Positions 58,645 through 64,000 of a stretch of 64,000 nucleotides of DNA are shown here, one piece after another. Source of the stretch: Micropterix aruncella (lineage: Eukaryota; Arthropoda; Insecta; Lepidoptera; Micropterigidae). Below the pieces are notes generated by a model. That model worked only from the letters and a program-made list of their open reading frames with translations, was not told the origin of the DNA and ran no database searches. Numbering within the stretch: position 1 is the stretch's first letter; each line of letters starts with the position of its first letter. Position numbers and translations under genes: made by a program. Location of the stretch: contig OX155980.1 in NCBI GenBank assembly GCA_944548615.1, positions 58,514,533 through 58,578,532 of the forward strand, read 5' to 3'.

Positions 58645-58699
58645 TTTGAAACACGCAGGTGACGTTTTAACTAGTCTCGAAAGAATTGCGGCTGCAAAT

Positions 58700-61600
58700 T
58701 TACTTAGCAGTAGAAATGCCCAAGTCGGACATGAGAGAATTCACAGAGGTGTATACCTTGTCATATTTTGTTTTTAGTTTATATAGACCCTTCTGAATGA
58801 AATGCCAAACGTTTGCACTTTCTGTTGGGTACTCCGCATTCAACGCAAAAAGTATCTTAAAGCATGTATCAACGGCATGCATTATGGATGTAGAATTATA
58901 ACTTACATAAGACATGGGCGAGTACTTTACGTCATTTACAATTATGAATATTGTATGAATTTCTGCGATAGAAGCACCAATGATTATTATGTAAGGCTGG
59001 ACGCTATAACCTAATCTGACCATCTTTTTCCTGCGAAGTGTTAGGGAAGCCTCCAGATCCGTCGGTGATTTAATGTGCGTTATAAACCCTTGGAGACTCT
59101 CCAACTTGGATGGTCGAAACTGTTTCACTTTCGGCCTCCGGATTGTGTTCGTGTTCATTATAAAGGGCAGCGACATGAATGCAGCAGTGTTGATGATGTC
59201 ATTGTCCAGCTCTGTAATTAAATTAAATACATGTTATTTCAATGAAAGTAGATTTCAGAAATGTATATGTTTAGCTTAACCAATCATGCTAACCTAAACG
59301 TGATCTAAACTTGTTTGACCTTGGCTAAAAATTGATCGAGAGAACGAAACAGCACTCCTACGGCATTAATGATACCTCGCACCGAAAGCGATACTGGTCG
59401 GGCTACAGATTTAGGAAGGGAGGAGAAATGCGAAGAGGGCTTGGCTTGACAGAACATAATACTTTGACTACGAAGTACATTTTGCAGATTTTTTGTTACA
59501 GCCTCTGCATGGAAAGTGGGAACTCATCAAATGAATTTTAATTATTGCTGTCGGAATTAAGGTCGTTCAAGCTATCCAGCGTGGGAATGCAGCGAGCATT
59601 TTAGACACCCTATGAGGGGAGAACAAAATAGATCAAAATTTGAATGAGTTGTTTAGCACTATATATAAGTAATACTTGTACACATAATAACATAGTTAAA
59701 TAAAGATAAATTAAGAACATAAAAAGTAATGCTTACGTTCGTTGCTAAGGCATGAGATGAATTCTTTTAGTGCCGGATCACTTCTTTTTTTCGCTGCCTC
59801 GATTATCTTGTCCCGGTAAAGCGGCCAGTTCTCGAACAGTTTGTTGCTGCTATCAGGGTACAGGCAGTTGAAGTCTTTTATTAACTGTGGAAGAAGAAAC
59901 AATAAGTTTAAAAAATACTTGATTTGTACGTTTATGTAAAATATGCATGTTCACATGAGAAGAGGCAAGGTGTTATTTATTTTATACTTAATATCTTTTT
60001 ATAACCTTTTTTCTACGACTTTTGCAATTGAGCAAAAAAAAATTGTCTCCATACCATTTTTAATTATTATTTTCCATACATTGTCAAAATGCATGGAATA
60101 ATTTTTTTTATTAAAAGCTGTTCAGTACTACTAGATTGATTAAGTATGTCAGTTCAAAATCTTCTAACATAAAGCTTAATACACTGTATTATTTTATACA
60201 TATTATTATTGAATCTATAAATTTCCATATATACATACCAAGTGCATTCCATCGGGTTGTCCCAGAGCTCTGAACTCACTGAAGTAATCAGCAATGGTCA
60301 TAGCAGATTCTGAAAATTTTTGTAGCCGCGCCTTCCTTGTCTCCTCCCAGTACAACTCGACCGTCGGCCAGGGGTCGCATGAGTTCTTTAACCATTTCAA
60401 AGATTCATTTAATGCTTTAACTGCTTCTTCTGAAGGATCGGGTAGACTATTTGATGCATCTTCTAGTATCGAGGATTGACTTGGTAATGGTGATCCAGGA
60501 TTGCTGCACGATGAACTCGTCGATGCCTTACGTTTTCTTGGTACAATCAGGCCAGATTTTGTGTACTCTCTTCGGCGCTGTCTGAATGTATCCAGCAACT
60601 TGCCCTTAGCTGCGATTTTGTGAGTTGGACTTATGCAAATATATGGAGAAAAATATACTGGAACACTTTCTTTTTTGAAGATTTTTACAATGTCACACGC
60701 CAACTGGTAGAAGTTTTGAGCTGTGATAGTAGCGTCGGGATTTAATTGCAATTCTCGACTTATGATGAAATTGCAGAGTCTTCTTCTCGCCGAGTTGTCC
60801 AACAATCCGACGTCTTCAAACTGCATAAGCAGTGATTTCCCTTCATTTGTAGATTTCAGATTGTTGCGTAATTTTTGCCAGCTCGGTTCGGGATCTAAAG
60901 CGTGGGTGCGGTACGCCCCTGCCGTCGCTACCACACTGTCTTGAGTGCCCGATGAAATTGGTGATCGAACATTGCCAAATAGAGAATCATCCAATACTAG
61001 TAAGTTTGAAATGGATATATCAGAGACATTCTCTGTCACTGGCGGAAGTCCTTGTGGCTGTTCCTGAAAGGCAATATTTGATATGAAATATTTTTCCCTA
61101 ATCTTTTATTTGTATAACATAATACGCTTGTCACTTGGCGAGCTGTTCGGAAACAAAGCAAATTAAAAACATAAGTAAAAAAAATATTTAAGCTGGAAAC
61201 TCAAGTAAATTATTGGCTTTAAATTAACTTCAATTGAATTAAAGATGAGCCTCGGAAGGAATGCTGCTTCATCGGAACGTGCCGCTAGAACAAACAAAAA
61301 GCCGCATTCCTTCCAAGGGTCTTGTTTAATGAATCGATCTAAACATGCCACTGATTATACTAGGTTAGAGGAGTGAGTTGTGCTCTTGTGGCTTGACATT
61401 GACATGTTGCTACCAGGCCAGGATATCACGGTGTAAATAATAAGCATGCAGTCTAGGTAGGTACTTACACATATTAATTTCTTTAATAAGATTGATACAT
61501 ATATATTTGCTAAGGCTTTTACCGCTGTTCCACATTATGGCAATGTTTTCAGTTACGTGCAGAGCTGGGCAGTACCCGAGTACAAGTACTCAAATATTGT

Positions 61601-62679
61601 ACTCTGAGTACAATTTGGGTACCCCGTACACAGTACAATTTTCAATAAAGTTATACCGTGTAACCGAAAACATTACCATAATCAGAGAGCATTCTGTGTA
61701 GGTATGTAAACCGATTCCAAGTCGTAAGTGTAAAAATGGCTGATACCAAAGAAGACGAAAAAATGGTTACAAAGAAAAATTACAAATATCTACTATAACT
61801 ACAACTGATAACTTACAAATGATTCAGAGGTGGATAAGACTCCTAATTTCAATCCCCTTATATGAGCTTCGAAAAGCGCATTATCTCCGACGGGCGGCAC
61901 GAGACGATTAATGTGGTCCTTGGATAGAACATGCAGCGCCTCCAACGTGACACCTTCCTCTAGAATAAAGGTAAAATAATGTAAGCTGAGTCGTCAGAAA
62001 AGTAACTTAGTGAGGTACATACCTACGGGTGAAATTATAAAAGCCTATAAAAAACAAACCTATTTTTTTTAATAAAAAAATGATATATCACAAGTAATTT
62101 TCGGTGAGATATAGTTACTGTCAATTTTTAACAGTGACAGTTTGGTTTGACAGTTGACAGACAAAAACTAATGGGTGCATTCCAGGTGAGACTATGCCTA
62201 TATACTAAATTTCAAATCAATCGGTTCAACGGCTCGGCAGTATCGTGAGAGATTACATACAGACATACATACAGACATAGACAGACATTTTTCTGGAAAT
62301 GGTCTTAATCGTCTTGGGGTCTCAAAATGGATATATCCGTCGTTATCTATTTTTTTTCCCGCACGATCACAATACTTTCCCTACCAGTGGTACCCGGGAA
62401 AGTAAAAAACTAACCAAACCTACTGAAATGTATGGGTTTGACGCTTTACTGCCTATTTCTCGCTTATTTATTGACACCGAATAAAGATTTTGCAGATTCG
62501 GAATAAGCGTGGTGAATATAGTCGGGTGACGTTAAAGAATGGAACGCGAAAACACAGAATAGTATGCTAAAAGGAATATTTATAAAAGACTTAGGAAGTA
62601 GGTACTTACTTTTAAAATTGTCCTTATATTTTGACATTCCCCAAGAATCCAGTAGGTCCTCCACCGATTGATCCGCCAT
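58700..62679 (-). CDS. SAM-domain protein of a CMC-like transposon (SAMD3-like), five exons
   Basis: Exons on the minus strand: 62679-62610, 61959-61817, 61063-60239, 59884-59737 and 59211-58700. All introns are GT-AG (donors GTAAGT, GTAAGT, GTATGT, GTAAGC) and phases agree, giving 1698 nt and 565 aa without a stop. The start context TCAAAATGG is a good Kozak match. Residues 1-71 form a SAM domain split by intron 1 (VEDLLDSWGMSKYKDNF, then LEALHVLSKDHINRLVPPVG and the final helix LFEAHIRGLKLG). Residues about 200-245 (VPVYFSPYICISPTHKIAAKG, with an RQRRREY stretch) are a conserved block I associate with SAMD3-like proteins. PRKRK at about 246-250 could be a nuclear signal and is followed by a Ser-rich linker. 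Exons 4-5 are an unnamed C-terminal region. Known: SAM domains mediate homo- or hetero-oligomerisation. Inference: an accessory transposition protein or passenger; no catalytic motif is seen. Confidence 0.8.
61534..61682. mobile_element. Small palindromic MITE in intron 2 of the SAM gene
   Basis: Inverted arms TTATGGCAATGTTTTCAGTTAC (left) and its near complement (right, GTAACCGAAAACATTACCAT) enclose an AGTACTC/GAGTAC-rich centre. Removing it would leave the intron intact; splice sites are not affected. Confidence 0.6.
62185..62405 (-). repeat. Dispersed repeat B, copy 4 (in SAM gene intron 1)
   Basis: Inverted partial copy with an ACATACAG-type core; contains CTGGAAATGGTCTTAATCGT and CACAATACTTTCCCT. 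It sits wholly within the first intron of the SAM gene. Confidence 0.7.
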
Positions 62680-63090
62680 TTTGAATCACAACAACACAAG
62701 ATTTTGCCGATCGTTCGATTTGCTTCGAGGCTTGTTCTTCGAGCATGCTGCACGGTTTTACAGTCACAAACGTGCGTGCCGGCGAAATATTTCACGCGTT
62801 TCCGCCGAAACGCCTCGCGATTCGCGATTTCTTGAAATGTAGTCGAATGAACGTCGCCGCGATGCTGTCGCCAATTTCCGCGTGTCTGTGGTTCTCACTG
62901 ACTGGCTGTGTCAAGCAAATAACCGGATCGAACGACCGACGACCCGTTCTTCTTCGTCTCCCACTTTTTGGCGACGCGACGTGCGACAACCAAACGGTTG
63001 AAATACGTAGTAAATACGACGTCTCTCACGTTTATTCACTTGTAATGCCTAGGAATAATGAGCCGCCAAAAGAAAATCATGCTTATATAC
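62680..63090 (-). promoter_or_regulatory. Probable promoter and 5' UTR region of the SAM gene
   Basis: CpG-rich segment directly upstream of the SAM start codon, between the coding part and the right subterminal repeats. No clear TATA box was recognised. A 118-codon plus-strand ORF here has no recognisable domain and is treated as chance. Confidence 0.35.
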
Positions 63091-63094
63091 TCAA

Positions 63095-63757
63095 CTACTA
63101 GCTGAACTGTTTAGCAAATGATAAATAAACTTCGGCAAAGAGAGCTGAAGTGTTTAGTTGGAATACCTAAGTAGTTTAGGTATTACCTATCAAGCTTTAG
63201 GTAAAATCTGTAGTTTAGTTATTAATAGACAAACTTCAGCTAGTTTAACTGAAGTTTGGCTAATACAGCTAAATAATGTAACGGTCACTTTGGAATGTTT
63301 GTTTACACCCATTTAACTAAGTTATTTAGCTAAGGGTACAGAACTTTAGCTAATCCAGCTAAAGCTGAATTGGGTCAGTTGGAATACCTAAGTAGTTTAG
63401 CTATTACCTATCAAACTTTAGGTAAAATCTGTAGTTTAGTTATTAATAGACAAACTTCAGCTAGTTTAACTGAAGTTTGGCTAATACAGCTAAATAATGT
63501 AACGGTCATTTTGGAATGTTTGTTTACACCCATTTAACTAAGTTATTTAGCTAAGGGTACAGAACTTTAGCTAAAATTCGCAGTTTAGTAAGTAGTTGCT
63601 ATTCGTTTAGTAATTGGTAACAAAACCAAATTTTAGCTAAAAATAAAATGTAACCACAACTAAACAGAGTTTGATAATCTAGCCGTAGTTTAGGTGCTAT
63701 TTTCTAAACTTCAGTTAAAAGCGAAATAGCTAAACTGTTTAGTAAAACGATTTTTTT
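63095..63757 (+). repeat. Right subterminal repeats, including a 221-bp tandem duplication
   Basis: Rich in AGCTAAACTG, TTTAGCTAA and related inverted words. A longer unit beginning GTTGGAATACCTAAGTAG is present at 63157-63377 and again at 63378-63575 with very few differences. The words match the left minisatellite core, as expected of subterminal repeats of one element. Confidence 0.75.
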
Positions 63758-63762
63758 CAGTG
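63739..63762 (-). repeat. Right terminal inverted repeat of the CMC-like transposon
   Basis: Reads CGATTTTTTTCAGTG on the plus strand and is followed by TA. It is directly preceded by a subterminal word AGCTAAACTGTTTAGTA that also occurs, slightly altered, in the left subterminal array. Confidence 0.75.
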
Positions 63763-64000
63763 TAGTAGAGTCCCGTTTATTTGACATTTGCGGTGTTATT
63801 GCCTTTTTTGCTGATAACCACAACTTTAGTTATCTTAATATTTATGCTAAGGCTGTATTCAGTGCTGTATTGTCTGACTCTAATAATCAGTTCATGGAGT
63901 TATTTACCACTATTTGCCAATAATATGGTATTATCAGCGCAACAAAAGCAATTGATGGGAGTGTCTTACTTCATGATTTATTAAATATATCTATACTATC

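Larger units (their letters stand above)
54748..63762 (-). mobile_element. Large CMC-like (CACTA/Mirage/Chapaev) DNA transposon carrying a SAM-domain gene
   Basis: Seen: the left end reads CACTGAAAAAACTGTTTTG and the right end, read inward on the minus strand, reads CACTGAAAAAAATCGTTTT, so the first 11 bases match as a terminal inverted repeat. Both ends are flanked by TA, which fits a 2-bp TA target duplication (a 3-bp one does not match: CTA versus TAG). Subterminal arrays containing AGCTAAAnTGTTnAGTA words lie inside each end. Both internal genes run on the minus strand, with the promoter side at the right end. Known: CACTR termini and dense subterminal repeats are typical of CMC elements, and Mirage-type members use TA. 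Inference: one element of about 9.0 kb. Later insertions sit in its introns (a dispersed repeat at 62185-62405 and a small palindromic MITE at 61534-61682), so the copy is not brand new. The tnp2-like ORF is damaged, so this copy is probably not autonomous. Confidence 0.75.

Noticed and set aside
62745..63101. 118-codon plus-strand frame upstream of the SAM gene
   Set aside because: No domain, CpG-rich composition, and it lies over the presumed promoter and 5' UTR of the gene on the other strand.
54745..63765. 3-bp target duplication for the CMC-like element
   Set aside because: Left CTA and right TAG do not match; only the 2-bp TA fits.

Overview
The window looks like gene-poor, repeat-dense nuclear DNA from an arthropod, most likely an insect. 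The evidence is short GT-AG introns, an AT-rich background with islands of GC-rich sequence, very long (AT)n tracts, several non-LTR retrotransposon types found in insects, tRNA-derived SINEs and many short palindromic elements. Recurrent TAGGTACCTAC-type words hint at Lepidoptera, but that is only a guess. I found no conserved host housekeeping gene, rRNA, functional tRNA or CRISPR array. No bacterial-style operon is present.

Layout. Positions 1-30 kb are decayed repeats: remnants of RTE-like and CR1-like reverse transcriptase ends, a large MITE family, a GC-rich dispersed family of unknown type, a family carrying a variable microsatellite, a hAT-like MITE, a 782-bp repeat pair and an exact 448-bp tandem duplication. 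Positions 30-37.7 kb hold a nearly complete LOA/I-type LINE (minus strand; ORF1 with a gag-like domain, ORF2 with endonuclease, reverse transcriptase, RNase H and a CCHC knuckle). It lies inside (AT)n DNA, and all five long (AT)n tracts adjoin copies of one dispersed repeat. A 200-N gap at 36401-36600 lies in one tract. Positions 38-54.7 kb are again repeats and unrecognised AT-rich DNA, with a gypsy-type gag remnant at about 46.4 kb.

The most interesting part is 54748-63762: about 9.0 kb bounded by inverted CACTGAAAAAA termini, flanked by TA on both sides, with subterminal repeats at each end. I read it as one large CMC-like (CACTA/Mirage/Chapaev) DNA transposon. On its minus strand it carries (i) a five-exon gene with canonical splice sites encoding a 565-residue protein with an N-terminal SAM domain, of the kind usually annotated as SAMD3-like, and, 55 nt downstream, (ii) a tnp2-like transposase ORF with two C2H2 fingers. 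The SAM gene is fully open. The transposase appears centrally deleted and frameshifted near its end. If the boundaries are right, this SAM gene is transposon cargo or a second transposon protein rather than a host gene.

Coordinates of dispersed-repeat edges are approximate because they were aligned by eye. No database search was run; family names rest on motif recognition.
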